Positions 1 through 12,335 of a DNA stretch of 64,000 nucleotides are shown one piece after another (position 1 is the stretch's first letter; each line of letters begins with the position of its first letter). The translations under genes and the position numbers were made by a program. A model generated the notes under the pieces. The model did not search any database. It worked only from the letters and a program-made list of their open reading frames with translations, and was not told where the DNA came from. The stretch is taken from NCBI GenBank assembly GCA_033964015.1, contig JAWWUD010000111.1, positions 248,001 through 312,000 of the forward strand, in the 5' to 3' direction. The DNA comes from Scolanthus callimorphus. Lineage: Eukaryota; Cnidaria; Anthozoa; Actiniaria; Edwardsiidae.

Positions 1-1284
1 ATCCTTTTTCTGTTTCATTTTCTTTAAATCAGTCTCCAACTGTTTGTACACATCTTTATTGTATGGGCTGAATCCTGATAAACCTCATTCACAGGAAACA
101 GTTGTACATTTTATAGGTAGTTCAAATGTCATGCAAAATGTACTTTAGGGTCGTGCATAATGTTTTTGCTGTGAGTGGCCATATTTCGTGCCGCAGAAAA
201 TAATATAAATCATAACAAAGCATTTTGCCATTCCCAAGAAATGAAATAAGAGAAGTTCCCAAGTAGTGCTTTTTGTGAAGAATCTTTTGGTTTAGGTTGT
301 TGAACAACATATGAAAGCAGGCACATTGCTGCCTCCTGGGCTTAAATCGTTGGTGATTTTTTTAAGGACTGAAGTAAAATAACTAGTTCAAGTTGTGTAG
401 CGACTGAGAGGCAATTTCTAAGGTGGTTGCATTGAATTGGGTCCACATAAAGTTACTTTTTACATGGGGGTAAATTTTTGGTTACCATATGTCAACAAAT
501 TTTAACAGCGGGCTTAAAGTGAAAAACGCCTACCTATGCCCCTGGAAAGAAACCCCAAGTGATACCTTTAGTCTATATTTTTATTCTCATTTTTTACATC
601 AATGTATTTGACTATTTTTATGTATGGATGCCCTCTGTGGAAATGAGATAAACCAGTTGTCAGAGTTAAGCATCCGTAAATAAAGGTACCATAATACCAT
701 ATCATTGTTTTTAAAAGTTTAAAGCTCACAAAATTACTTGAAAGCCCTTCGAAGATTGTCAACCAAGCTCTCCAATTTAGTAGGGCTGGAGTAATGTTTT
801 GTTATTTCTTTTTTCAGTTGTTTGATATAACTTTTCAAAAAAACATTTGGGCAAAGTTACTTTCATCTCACAGATGAAATTGGGCCCATATGGGCAATCT
901 TAGCCCAACCGTACAAAAAAGTAGTTTATAGTAGCATTTGACAAGGGGCTCTATAGAGCTGAAACATGTAACATGAACAGGTGAGTGAACAACAGAACAG
1001 GACGTGTGACTTAAAGAATAGGTGAGTGAAGAAAAGCCAAAATAATCTCTAATAATATGGTATTTGGCTGGAAAGCATCATCATAATTGAGGACAGATAG
1101 CAAGCACAAATTACTTTGATATGGTAGTCCTTTATATAAGAGCCATGTATATGGCTAAATTGTACCAAATTATTAACAAATATTATAATAAGAGTAAATA
1201 AAACAATAACATGTATGATTTCCAATGCAAGCTATGGGGCTTTTAGGCATCTCTTTCTTATTTTTAATGATCGGGAATACTTAC
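1..1284. other. AT-rich non-coding stretch
   Basis: No convincing exon, RNA gene or repeat with clear ends is visible. Reading frames here are short and of low-complexity composition. If the exon at 1285-1400 is real, this stretch is an intron of a minus-strand gene that runs off the left edge. Confidence 0.4.
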
Positions 1285-1400
1285 AGCAGATAGAGCTCTT
1301 CTGTGTTCACCAGTGTCCTTGTTATAGTAAAACAGTATCTCCCCTGACTTGCACCTGTATGCAAACCAAGGATTTACATCCAGCATGACTAACACAGAAC
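1285..1400 (-). CDS. Possible internal exon with WW-like motif (partial gene)
   Basis: On the minus strand a 116-nt open stretch is bounded by a good acceptor (pyrimidine tract ending TTTCACAG) and a good donor (GTAAGT). It reads two leading bases plus 38 codons and ends in phase 0. The peptide contains NPWFAYRCKSGEILFYYN followed by KDTGEHRR. The spacing of W, G, YYN and T resembles a WW domain, but the second conserved tryptophan and the proline are absent, so this is at best a divergent match. The rest of the gene would lie left of the window and further right on the same strand; I could not connect it to other exons. The gene is not recognised. Confidence 0.4.
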
Positions 1401-4033
1401 CTGTGAAACAGAGGGAGAACAAAATTTTTCCTTGGATCACATGTTTTTGACTTTTAATACCTGATATACCGGTACCTATTTCAAGTAACATTGCTCCATG
1501 AAACATTTATCATGAACCATGTATCATGTTCAAGGGCAGATTTAGGGGGGTCCAAGGGGACTGCTGCTCCCCTTTTATGGGGAGATTTATCCATAATTTG
1601 CTTTATTATATGGATGCCAGTGTTTTACCGGAAACTATAAACACTCGTATTTTCCATATCTTCACTAGTGAAAATATGAAAAAGTTATGTACCGAATGTC
1701 CCGGATGTGCACGTTTGCAGTGTTGTTTTCATCACCTACGTCTGAAGTGAAACCCCCGCTCGTTCACACAAGTTTTAAACCACAAAACTAAGTTTTGTTC
1801 TAGTTCTAAAGAGAAAAACCTTATTTCAACTATGGCAGAGAAAGCTACAGCAACACAAAAAGGGAAATTAGTTCTTAACGACACTGGGAATCAGAAAGAT
1901 TGAGGGAGCATTTCACAAATAAACACTTTCGACTTCAATTTATTATATTTTGCCGCTATGTCAATTCTTATCCATATAATAAAAAGAACATTACACGGTG
2001 GCTTGAAGATATGGATTTCATTTTCTCGTGTCAAAACATTATTTTACTCACTCGCTGCGCTCGTTCGTAAAATGTTGTTCTTGCCACTCGAAAAAAAAAT
2101 CCATATCTTTGCACCACCGTGTAATATCCTCTATGTATTTGCTGAAGGAAATGTGCACATTTGTCCCATATTTTCACTACTTGGGCCACCCTTTCTGGAA
2201 TTCTTTCTAAAAGAGTGTTAGTTTTTGTAAATTAGCATAATCAGTTTCCATCCGATCAAAGCAACAATTTGTTCAACAAATTTTACTTTTAAGCCCGCTG
2301 TATACACCCCTCCCCCCAAACAAATAATAATAATAATCTGCACCCCCTGTTGAGGATATCTGGAATTCCAGGGTGGGTGGTCCTAAGAGCAGCCTGGAAT
2401 TCCAGATTCTGGGGTGGGTTCCCTAGTACTAGAGCTGAATTCCAGGGTGGGTATTCACAAAAAGGGGAATTCCAGGGAACAGAAAGAGTTAAAAAATTAC
2501 CAATGCCAAAAAGACATACATCATCCTAACAAAGATTAGTTCTGCAACACAAAAAGACCTCCAATAATAAGCCTCCCACATATTGGTCTTCACTGGAAAG
2601 GAAAATATGTGCTTATAGGCCTTTTTTATTTTTGGTAGAACAAGAATAAAGCTAATAATCTATGTAATATGGTATTGAGTTAAATGTTCGAGTGGCTTCT
2701 GTTTGTATGCATAGACAATTTTAGAAATCCAGGAGTTTCTCAAAACTTTTCCAGGATATTTCCAGGAGTTTTTAATAAAATCAGACAGGCCTTTCATTTG
2801 AATTTGTTCCTCTTTAATTGAAACTTCACAGTTTAATGACTTATAATTTGAATGGTCAGCACTAGCAAGTATTGAAAGTAAAGCATATCTTTCTGATACT
2901 TTGTGGACTTTGATTTACTATCCCCTCTTGTGACAATTTACTATATCTTGTTCAAGGAGTTTTAAGGCAATTGGCAAAGGAGTTTGGGGCAAAATTCCAG
3001 GATATTCTAGGACTTTCCAGGATATAAAATAAAATCACCAGTTTCCAGGAGGCAAACAAACCCACAGAGCTGTCAGAATGTTTTGAAGCAGGTGGCTGCT
3101 CAAAAAAAGTAGCCAGCTGCAAAAGAAAAACTGACGACTGATGTGCAACAAGTTAGTTTCCTTGCCAAGCCAATACTGACACTGGAATGGAGGTGGGAGA
3201 TTTTTACGAGGTTCAACTACAAATTAAGGATTTCAGTTATTATTTTAATTTTGCAAACAATGAGATGAGCTTCAGACCGCATTTAACCAAGTTCTGTTGT
3301 TTGAGCTTTTTTGTGTCTCACATTCGGCAAAAAGTTGCCCGTGGTTAAATGTGAAGTAGCTGCCGGAACTCTGGTGGTTGCCGGCTTGTTCTGACAGCTC
3401 TGAACCCTGCTTAAAAATGTAAACAATTACTTTCAATTGTTCTTAAAGACCCTGTGGCCGATGGGCGTGACATGTAGTTTCGTAGCCCATAAAAGTCTAT
3501 GCTTTGAGGTAACGGTAAAAGTAGCTAACCCAATCCATCTAAATCTCATGGAATTTCGATCCATTCTTTATCATAATGCTGGTTTAAGTGATATGTAGTC
3601 ATAGAATAGCAAGCTATCTTGTGACTCACAAAGGTCACTTACAGTTACACTAGAATTCTATGTGAGTTTGATTGCTCAAATCAATCAAACTCAGTTCCTT
3701 TGAACAGGTTAGATTGGTAACCATATTGCCCATACAAATCTTCAATGTTTGGAATTGTGACAACAAGAAAACAAAACGACTTTATAACTGCTGTCAAATC
3801 TGATCTTAACTTCAAACACATTGTTATCCAAATTTGGCATCAGGGCTCAAAATTTACAGAGAAATCATATGTCAAATTTTGCAGCTTTTTATAAACTTAG
3901 TTGCAAAAAGATACAGGGGGGGACAAAATTTTTTGTCTCCAGCTTTAAAAAAAAATTCTCATTTTCATCTCTCAAATTCTTTTAGAATAGACCAATTTCG
4001 ATATATTAATATATAGAAAATAATTATCAGGAA
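1401..4033. other. Intergenic or intronic DNA with degenerate repeats
   Basis: No supported gene. At 2340-2480 the motif GGAATTCCAGGG with GGGTGGG recurs about four times, a degenerate short tandem repeat related to the GGAATTTCC-rich repeats at 32.1-32.7 kb and 40.1-40.7 kb. A 29-bp hairpin lies near 3663-3691 (GAGTTTGATTG and its complement). A short TAA microsatellite lies at about 2323-2335. Confidence 0.5.
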
Positions 4034-4278
4034 TACCGTATTTACTTTTATTTAATTTTCCGGCCTTCCACCAAGCACAAATCTACTTAAAACTGTACAA
4101 TACAAAGCTAAAATTGACCGCAGTCATTGCTGAATAGTTTCATTTTCAAAAGTAGTGCTCAAAATGGGATACGGACGGTTTTTGGGGGTGGTGCTTATCA
4201 ATTTCTTGGGTCAAGGTGTGGAGCTTATTCGAGGGCTGCGTTTAATTGAGGGTGGCACTTATTCAAGTAAATACGGTA
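4034..4278. mobile_element. Small mariner-like MITE
   Basis: A 245-bp stretch begins TACCGTATTTACTT and ends AAGTAAATACGGTA, so the ends are inverted repeats of about 14 bp that start and end with TA. Internal copies of GGTGGTGCTTAT-like motifs match a widespread marine-invertebrate repeat style. There is no coding capacity. The mariner/Tc1 assignment rests on the TA ends and is inference. Confidence 0.6.
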
Positions 4279-5369
4279 AATGAAAAGAATCCACATTGGC
4301 ATCAAAAATTTATAATTTGTTTCTTTGTTTTATTCTCCTAAACTTCATATTTAACTTGGAATGTTAACACATTGTAAGTGGTCTATTGGGCTGGGCAGAA
4401 TAAAACAAAAGGATTTTCATTTTCAAATCAGTGCCATATTTGCAATCAGCCCCCTTTTCAATCGGGATTATAGGTTAATTCCATCCTGGTCAAATACTTT
4501 CAAAATATTGTGTAATGGGAAAATTAATTTCTGCCGCTGGTCTTCTAAGGGCTGACCTATCAATTTGATTATTTTTCCAGCAAAAATCCATATCAATGCA
4601 CTGTTGAATTCACTCAAAAACAATGATAACTATTCAAAGGCGTCTTGTTTGTTGAAGCGCAAATTTATATGCTGATTATTATAAAGCACATCCAAAAACG
4701 AAACCCCAAAACACATAGTTTACCAAATCATTGTTATTTCAAAAAAAAAACATTGACCTGATTTATGCAAGACTTGCACACAGACTTAAAACTAATGGGA
4801 TAATAATAATAATTGAATAAGCAATGAAAATTGTAATTCATGCATGTACGCTTTCCTCGACCATGCATGATCCTCGTTTTAAAAATTTAGGTAACGAACC
4901 TTGTAAGGAAACTTTCATAATACGCTACAATAACTACGATTTTTGCTAAATATTTGAAACGCTTTGGGGTGGGATATTGCCAAGCAATGTCCTTTGGTGC
5001 CTTCAGCTTAGCGTTTGATAAACGTTGTGAAGGCGCGCGACATGTACGAAGTGATCACAACAAGGTTCACCACGGCGTACTCGTTCATGAATCATTTGAT
5101 ACAATGCTACCCAAATTTAAACCCTTCCCTTCCATAGAATCCCGATTTTGACTAGGCAGAAATATTTCTCATAAGAAAAGAACTGAGCAACGTAATTCAT
5201 AGAACGTTGTGGTCAACTGTAAGAGAGCGAGGCCCCAAATTCTGGTGCGTCCGCCACATCCACTCAATCTTCTTGGGTGAATCGAGGTTATGAAATTCCC
5301 TCAAACTGCACGCCAAAAATAGCCCTTCCCCGCTAGCTATTGCTCTGATATTAAAGCAGCAAAACGTAC

Positions 5370-5527
5370 CTTAGGTTTTCTTCACAAGCCTTTAGATGAT
5401 TGGAGTGTACGATGAATTCAAAGAGGGAAATGGTGGTTTCAGTTAGTGGTTCGTTGAAGCACGCGTGCGCTTCGTCGCCATGTTGAACACATCTTCCTCC
5501 TGGCGCAGGGAGACTCGGTACTAGTTT
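5370..5527 (-). CDS. Possible exon, minus strand
   Basis: The minus strand has a strong donor (AAG then GTACGT) at 5370 and a usable acceptor (ACCCCTCAG) ending at 5528. Between them one frame is open for 52 codons plus 2 nt, and its end includes ETTISLFEFIVHSNHLK. A second frame contains an ATG in good context (CAACATGGCG) that reaches a stop after 12 codons, so the stretch could equally be a 5' leader with a short upstream reading frame. I do not recognise the peptide. It may belong to the same minus-strand gene as the exon at 1285-1400, but no shared evidence links them. Confidence 0.25.
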
Positions 5528-5839
5528 CTGAGGGGTGTGAAGTGTGAATGATGTTTTCTTCCAAAAAGGTCATTTAATTTGCATGATTACTTTGCAGATA
5601 ACTGGCCCGTACTCGTAGCATGTCGTAGGGGGAGGTAGGCTGGGACCGGACAGTCAATGAAATGCAAAACAAGATCATCAATTTGATTTGCCAGCACACG
5701 GGCTGTTGCTGTCCTCTGTTGACTGCTACTATAACGAGAGACGTAGCGCAACTTGACTAGCATTATTTAGTGAGGTATATCTAAACGACAGACGAAGGTA
5801 TATCCCAAGTTTTTATGTATCGTAGCTTATTAATACTCT

Positions 5840-6060
5840 AAGGCCCTGGTTAGAGCAGATTTCAGATTGAGCGTCGAAAGCTAAACGGCAAAGTAGAGTA
5901 GAGTACACTTAGCCAGTCAGGAGGACTTATGAAGGTAAACAACTGACCAATCAGAGGACGAAGTTACTTGCGTTTAGTTGTCACCCAAGAAACCACGAGT
6001 TGCTATGCTTTTGGTTTTTCTTCGCACTCTGCATGCGGGTTGGCTGACTAAAGGCCCTCC
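5840..6060. repeat. Dispersed repeat related to the 59.2 kb minisatellite
   Basis: The stretch contains ACTTAGCCAGTCAGGAGGAC and AACTGACCAATCAGAGGACG, followed by a region about a rotated lysine-poor AT/GC mix ending GGCTGACTAAAG. The same order of motifs occurs at 59190-59600, where the CCAAT-bearing unit is amplified. This is a single, diverged copy of that family. Confidence 0.6.
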
Positions 6061-6675
6061 ACTGAACAAAGTCCCAAACTCAAACAATAGGAAATTCCAG
6101 AAGCGCAAGTCTGACTTACCAGTTTTGATGACCTCGAACAGTCATCTGAAATGATCATGAGCTCCATATTAAGGGAGCTTGGTCACTCTTGGCCGAATGA
6201 TGAGAACTAGACCTGCGTCCGCGCTCACTGAGAAAGAGATAGGTGGCTGTATCGAGGGACACCAAGAGAAAATGATCATTTTCTCTTGGGGACACATAGG
6301 GACGAGAGAGTTTGGGCAGTTGTATCCTCGCGCGTCAGGGTCTCCCCTCATCTCCCCGCCCATACCAGTACCAGGGAAGAGGTGAGGATTTCTGCAGAGG
6401 GACAGGTCCATTGTATGCTTGTGTGCTTACCCCCTTTGAGCTACGGAAATGTGCAACATGTCCTGCATGTTTCCCCGCGTGGCTAAACAAGGAAGCATCA
6501 CGCGTCTCTCGGAACACAAAAATGCTCAAAAACATTTTTAAAATTTTGCGTCCCAGCTACAACATTGTCGCGCGCAACGATGTTTCTCGCGTGGCTAAGT
6601 TGGGAAACATGTGTCCGGCTACAATGTTTGCGCGCATGTGTGTCCTAGTTTAGGCAGCCTGGTATGGAGCTTCTT

Positions 6676-6700
6676 ATAGGCTCGATTTCCAGCCGGCCGT
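6676..6700. repeat. Fragment of the 47.4 kb palindromic element
   Basis: TAGGCTCGATTTCCAGCCGG matches the left terminal repeat of the 94-bp palindromic element at 47377-47470. The right half is missing here, so this is an end fragment or the remains of an older copy. Confidence 0.5.
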
Positions 6701-6952
6701 TGTCAGTACAGTGTGTGTCTGCGATCCTCTCCGTATACCAAAGCCCTCCAAGTTGTTCACTCGTTCTGAATGTTCAGTCAAAGACGCTGGCACGACAAGC
6801 CATCTTTCACGTACAGGAGGGAAATTTTGGTGAAAAGGACCGAGAAAGGAGTGTTATAATTATAACGAGTTAAGCACATTTAAGCTGTATTCAACATTTG
6901 ATTGAACTTCTTTCAACATTTGTTGAACGCGCAATGTTGAATGAATTTGAAT

Positions 6953-7390
6953 TACAGTAAAAACCCGCATAAAAGAACAGGTGTTTTGGGGAATCAGGCT
7001 GATTTTGTTCTTGTATATTGGGTGTCTTCTGCAAAATCAGCCTGAGGTGTTCTTAAAGTTGTTTCTTAACATCAAATACTTGATTGGTAGAAAGGTGACA
7101 GTCATTTAGTAACAACAATTAGTTGTTAAGTCTAAAAAACAATTGCTAAATGTACCCTGGAATTCCTGCTGTAGAACTATGTGTGCATGGTCTAGCACAT
7201 CATATTGATCTCCTGGTACTGTACCACACAGTGGGTACTGTACACGAATCTAACTGGCAGCATTTTTTTATACAAGAACAATTTTCATTTTTCAGGCTGC
7301 ATGTGTTCTTATGTATAAGGTACCTTTTTGACCAAATTTCAGCCTGAATGTTCTTAAACCACATGTTCTTTTATGCGGGTTTTTACTGTA
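6953..7390. mobile_element. Mariner-like MITE, 438 bp
   Basis: The left end TACAGTAAAAACCCGCATAA and the right end, its inverted complement (TTATGCGGGTTTTTACTGTA), form terminal repeats of about 28 bp, with the TA target dinucleotide at both outer ends. A second inner match (CAGCCTGA with TGTTCTT) extends the symmetry. No transposase frame is present. The TA duplication and the CAGT start suggest a Tc1/mariner-derived non-autonomous element (inference). Confidence 0.75.
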
Positions 7391-9204
7391 TTGGGGTGCC
7401 AAAACCAAAGTGTTGAAGTACGATGTCCGGCCCGTAGGAAGGGGGAGTCGAAAGATATTATACATATTATTACCTCATATACAAGCCAACAACCTAAAAA
7501 CATCGCCGCGAACGCCAGGAAAACCAGCAAAAATAAACCCCTCCCTGAAAAAGTAAGGAAAACGAACGCCTAAGGATTGAAAGTAATAATAATAATAATA
7601 ATAAATATAGCATTACACCATAGTTTCAATGCTTTACATTTCGGTGTCATGTGTCATGATGCAGTTCAGCTACGGGATGAGATAGGCAGTTGACTAGGTT
7701 CAACAAAGTTGAACTGGTTCTTGGAACCCCCATTCAACAAAAGTGGTGCGTTCAACAAATGTTGGATGAAGTTAAATCAAAAGTTGAAATAGGTTTGGCC
7801 CCAACCTTACAACGCAATAAAGCAATACTCGACACTTGACATAAAACCTGCTGATCGTCAGAAAACAGTTTAACAACAATTTCCTAGAATATGACGACAT
7901 CGCATCAAAATAACAAACGACCGCTAATAGATTTGGGTAAGAAATCAGTGTGTTTCTGAGTCCTGCCCAGGGGGGGTACGCAGCAGGGCCTGGACCCGAG
8001 TCACTATGATCGCTCCGAGCTGGTGAGCTGTCAATCAACAACTCGCATCTCATTAAAATGCAAAAATCCAATATGGCGGCCGATGCTGACGGCGGGGAAG
8101 CTTGACTACGCAATTGTTAGGACTTTTATTCCGTTTTTCGTTGAATTTTTCTCTTTCAAAAATTATCAAGATTACGTTAATAACCAAGCTTCTCTTTGGG
8201 AGATTTCAGAAGTATTCTAGGCTTCACCAGTTGATTTAAAACGCCAACGGTGACTTGTGCAGGTTGTTTCATATCGCGATTTCATCGATTTTGCATCTTG
8301 TTTGGGCTGATGCTCGCGTTTGGATGCCTAAATTACCCGGAAAACGATATAAAAGCAGGCGATATTTGAATCCGGATATCTTCTGGAGATGCAGGTTACA
8401 TATGGAGACCACAACTGACCACGGTATGATTTGCACTGGAAATTGATCAGTGGGTTTGGTTGGCATCATTTCTTGAACGGAGCTGAAAACTCAACTGAGA
8501 ACATTCATACTTTAGACGACATCCACTTTCAATAGGTAAGAGTTGTGTCCATCTTCACTTTAAATATGTGGTTTAGGGACACGTTTTGGCATGGGACGGT
8601 GACCATCTTGTTTTTAGCTTTGTGTATTTTTTGTAGTTCAGTTCAGTTCAGTTCAGTAGTCACTGTATTTTCTTTGATCCTTTGCCGTTAGTTTTTATGT
8701 ACGAGTACAATATAACATCATTGCCTAAAGTTTCCATAACCCTAGACTGTGAGTTCAGTAAATCTTCAATAAACATGTTTATATTCCTGGGGAAGGGACT
8801 CCCCATATCAGCTGGATGGGGGTGCTTGCTTGTTGTATCTTTTAGGGATAGAAATCGTGGCCTGGTGTATCTCTTTACACTTTAGGGTTAAAAATAATTG
8901 TAAAAGCCAGGAAATTTAGGGATCTGGGTGGGGGTGCTCGTTGTATCTTTAGGGTTATTGTGGCCTGGGGTATTTTTTAGGGTACCCAATCAAGCAATTT
9001 TTCCCTTCAAATTAAGACAAAAGAACTTTGAATCGCTGTAAAACCTCTGGCAGTTTTTTTTAGCAATTGTTTGTTTTTTCTTTTTATCTCTAAACAGGTT
9101 CACATGGATGGACTTAATCCTGTATGCACTGGGTCTTCAGAAGGATGAGGAGGAGTCCCAGGGCAAGGACTCCCATAAAATAGATGCTTTAGGAAATTTA
9201 TTTA
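7391..9204. other. Non-coding DNA with simple repeats and dispersed repeats
   Basis: No supported gene. TAA microsatellite at about 7587-7606, TTCAG pentamer array at 8637-8657, and at 8800-9000 two diverged copies of a G-rich repeat with TTTTAGGG motifs. The same family appears near 13.2, 22.0, 51.7 and 58.7 kb. The segment 7955-8090 has weak inverse similarity to 14790-14940 (both carry CCAATATGGCGGCCG and a CCAGGGGGG-type stretch). Confidence 0.5.
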
Positions 9205-9464
9205 CTGTGCGACTACGTCAACCGGGCCATCCCGTAAAAAGTTATTCAGAGATTCAAACCACTTTAGGGATTTTTCATACCTGAACTACGTTTGGCGATG
9301 AGTAATTAAGTGTTTTGAAGTTATTTCTGCTCATAATTTCATTTTTTTAGAGAAAAGCGAATATTTGATGCTGATATCTCAAGAAAGTCAAGATCCTTTG
9401 TTCTGTACTTGCTTTCCGATTGGCTAACTTCTTACAAAATGGCCTGGTTGACGTAGTCGCACAG
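9205..9464. mobile_element. MITE, 260 bp
   Basis: The left end CTGTGCGACTACGTCAACC and its near-perfect complement at 9440-9464 form terminal inverted repeats of about 25 bp. The interior is AT-rich and non-coding. It lies just left of the 9518-11450 foldback. Confidence 0.65.
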
Positions 9465-9517
9465 AACCCTCAAGCCTCAGGGGTAGCAGAGGGTATGCTC
9501 TACAGAAATTTTACCCC

Positions 9518-11450
9518 TACCGTACCGCCCTCGAGTAACGTAACCTCCAATCGCGAGTCGCGAGTCAAAAATCTACACTCGAAAGACTCGCGGCTCGCGA
9601 GTATTTTTCAATTGGAATATTCATGATATGCAAAAAGTCACTCGCATTTTGCGAGTGACTGGCCCTTTTTCTTCCAGACTCTTTGCTACTGATCCGGCTC
9701 TAGGTTCAAATGAGTGAACTTTATTGATGAACGTCCAAAGCAAAACATCGCCCAAATATCGTACCGAAACTACATGGAAGATCGCGAACCAGTTCAGGAA
9801 AGAAGACCACCCGTATATAGTTCTTTTAATCTTAAAATTCAGTTTAAAAGAAGTTCTTGAAATAAAAATATCATACTAGCTTCCAACGAAAAAGTGGCGT
9901 GTTCTTATCAAGCGATTATTGAAGAATACGCTGGAAATTTTGTTCAGCGCATCTGTTGTTTATCACTCTAGACTCCAAACACAAATGTGCGTTTAAGAAT
10001 TACGGCGCTGTACTTCTCTTATTATTCGCTGAATCCATCGCTGAAAACGATCACAAGCCCTTCTGAAATAATAAACAATTCCTTGGGTTTGGACGAGCTG
10101 ATCTTTGCCTGTAAATTTCCTACACTCCACTCGAAGACTCGCGAGCAGGCGCATAATTTCGAGTTCAAGTTTTAGCGTCTCGTAGTCGCCGAAGCCGAAG
10201 GCCAGGCGCGAGTTCAAACCCACGGTAAACTTCGAAGTTTTCTTGCTCGCTTCGTAAATAAACCCCACAAACGTACGAAAGAAGAACGCTTACCCATAGT
10301 ACTTTCATTATTTCATAGTTATTATGTAGTGTTTTATTACTAGGAAAGAAAACCGGCGAAACATTCTACGATACTTTAGCGTCTCGTCGCTAATGTTTTG
10401 GTGCAAACGTAAACTTCGAAGTTTTCGTGCTCGCTTCGTAAATAAAATACACAAAACTTACGCCAGAAGAAAGCTTGCATAGAGTGTTTCATAGTTATTA
10501 TTTAGTGTTTTTTTTCTAAGTGAGAAAACCGGCGAAGGCATTTCACCGATATTTTACCCTTAGCGTCTTGTCGCTAAAATAGCACCTAAGTTTATGGAAT
10601 GCATGGATAGAACGAATTCAAAAGCCTTGAAGTTTTCCTGGTTTTCTCGCTCGCTTCGCAAATAAACCCCACAAAACTTACGAAAGAAGAACGCTTACCT
10701 TTAGTACTTTCATAGTTATTATTTAGTGTTTTATTACTACCGGTATCGGCCAAACAGTTCACCGAATATTCTAGCCCATTCTAGCGTCTTTTCACTAGTT
10801 TGTTGATTACCGAGCACGAAGGCCGGGCACGAATTCAAACCCACGCTTAACTTCCAAGTTTTCTCGCTCGCTTCGTAAATAAACCCCACAAAACTTCCGA
10901 AAGAAAAAAGCTTACCTATAGTACTTTAATTATTTCATAGTTACTATTTAGTATTTTATTACTAGGAAAGAAAAAACAGCGAAACATTTCACCGAAACTT
11001 TAGCGTCTCTTCGCTAGAAGGCCGGCACAAATTCAGACCTAAACTTCGAAGTTTTGCGCTCGCTTCAAAAATAGACTTCACAAAACTTAGGTACGTCAAA
11101 AGAACGCTTCGAATATTACTTTCATTATTTTGTACGGTAGCTATATATTTTAACGTTACGGTAGTTTGGAAATTCTTGCGAAATTCTAGTTTTGTAACAT
11201 GAAAAGAATCCCCTCACTGAAAGCGTTCACAACTCTTCTGGACAATTGTATCAGATCATGGGTTGATCTTCGCCTGTAAATTTCCTACACTCGCAAGACT
11301 CGCGAGCAACCGCATTTCGAGTGGATCGAGTGGACTTGTTTAATGAGCTCCTTATTATAAAATTACTCGCGAGCCGCGAGTCTTTCGAGTGTCGACTTTT
11401 GACTCGCGGCTCGCGAGTATAATGTTACGTTACTCGAAGTCGGTACGGTA
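9518..11450. mobile_element. 1.93 kb foldback/MITE with internal tandem array
   Basis: Outer ends TACCGTACCG...CGGTACGGTA are inverted, and each terminal repeat runs about 90 bp through CTCGAGTAACGTAAC and a complex of CGCGAGTC / GACTCGCGGCTCGCGAG motifs. Inside, a unit of about 180-230 bp recurs about five times (starts near 10230, 10410, 10629, 10850 and 11040). Each unit carries AACTTCGAAGTTTTC, CTCGCTTCGTAAATAAA and CTTTAGCGTCTC. A separate 60-bp direct repeat at 10099-10163 and 11267-11325 flanks the array. No coding frame is convincing. No clear target duplication was found, so the superfamily is unknown. Confidence 0.75.
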
Positions 11451-11989
11451 TGAGAACATAGCAGCTTGGATGTAGTGGTAAACTGAAGATGTTTCACTTT
11501 TTTCCCAATTTTATAATTGTGAAACAAATTATTCTGTTACCCTCCTAAGGATAGCAGACTCTTTGGACATCCCCTAAGAGATAATAGCACTTGGGTGAAT
11601 TTTATACCCTAAGGGATAGGACAATGGCCCATTGTACCTCTGATGAGAATTAACAGAATTATTGTATGTTTTGTAAGAATAAACTTTTATTGTACACCCA
11701 TTGAACTTATTGGGTTCAGCCCAAGTGCAATTGCTGTAAGTTTTAAAATGTTTTCAGTTCCATGTACCACCATCACAGAGATGCCAACAGATCTTGCTGT
11801 CAATCCTTTATTAGGGCGGCTACAAAAAAAAATCCAGAGACAGAGTTTTTCATCTTTCCCTTTACAATATTGATTTTGCCACCAGACACTTTGTGTAGGC
11901 TTTTAAAAGAGGCCACATCATATTTTGTTTCGTATAAGCTTTTTAGATGTTACACTAGAAATGATGCTACTGATGTGTAAAATCACCTG
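11451..11989. other. Non-coding stretch
   Basis: AT-rich sequence without clear exons, inverted-repeat elements or RNA genes. If the coding stretch at 11990-12335 is real, this could be intron downstream of it on the minus strand. Confidence 0.35.
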
Positions 11990-12335
11990 CTAGTAGACTT
12001 GTTAGAAACACTGACAAATGTTTGTCTTGCAGAATGTGTCTGATCAGAAGACCTAAATCAGAGCGGGTATCACTGTTGTCATCATTTGAACTGATAGATT
12101 CATCTCTGATACTGGTGGCATCATCATTCGGGTCATAGTCAGGGGATAGGTCAAAATATTTTAATCCTACTAGCATAGGAGGGGCTGCAACCTATTGTTG
12201 GGCTAAATTATGGGACACGAGGTTGCCTTTGTATTTCTGCTCTTCAACAAGGGACCAAGAATGCAGCGGCAACCACTTCCTCACTGCTTCATAACCTTTC
12301 CATTTGCAATTTTATTGTCAGTCAAGACACCAGAT
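11990..12335 (-). pseudogene. Possible broken coding stretch, minus strand
   Basis: Read on the minus strand, one frame is open from about 12326 to the donor-like CTAGCAG|GTGATT near 11989, except for a single TAG at about 12189-12191. Before the stop it reads WKGYEAVRKWLPLHSWSLV and more; after it VAAPPMLVGLKYFDLSPDYD and an acidic D/N/S-rich run, then a hydrophobic end. The frame is the same on both sides of the TAG, the residues immediately before it are two glutamines, and composition is protein-like throughout. A CAG to TAG change would explain the interruption. Alternatively TAG is the end of an intron (AATAG acceptor), and only the left part is an exon. Not recognised; could be a degraded transposon gene. 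Confidence 0.35.

Noticed and set aside
7955..8115. CCAATATGGCGGCC patches here and at 14.8 kb as possible first exons
   Set aside because: The two are inverse relatives of each other, which points to a repeat family, and the frames after ATGGCGGCC are short or lack donors.
9098..9283. Open frame after an acceptor-like CAG (MDLILYALGLQKDEEESQGK start)
   Set aside because: Its second half runs into the terminal repeat of the MITE at 9205-9464, and no partner exon was found. The first half alone is too short to support.
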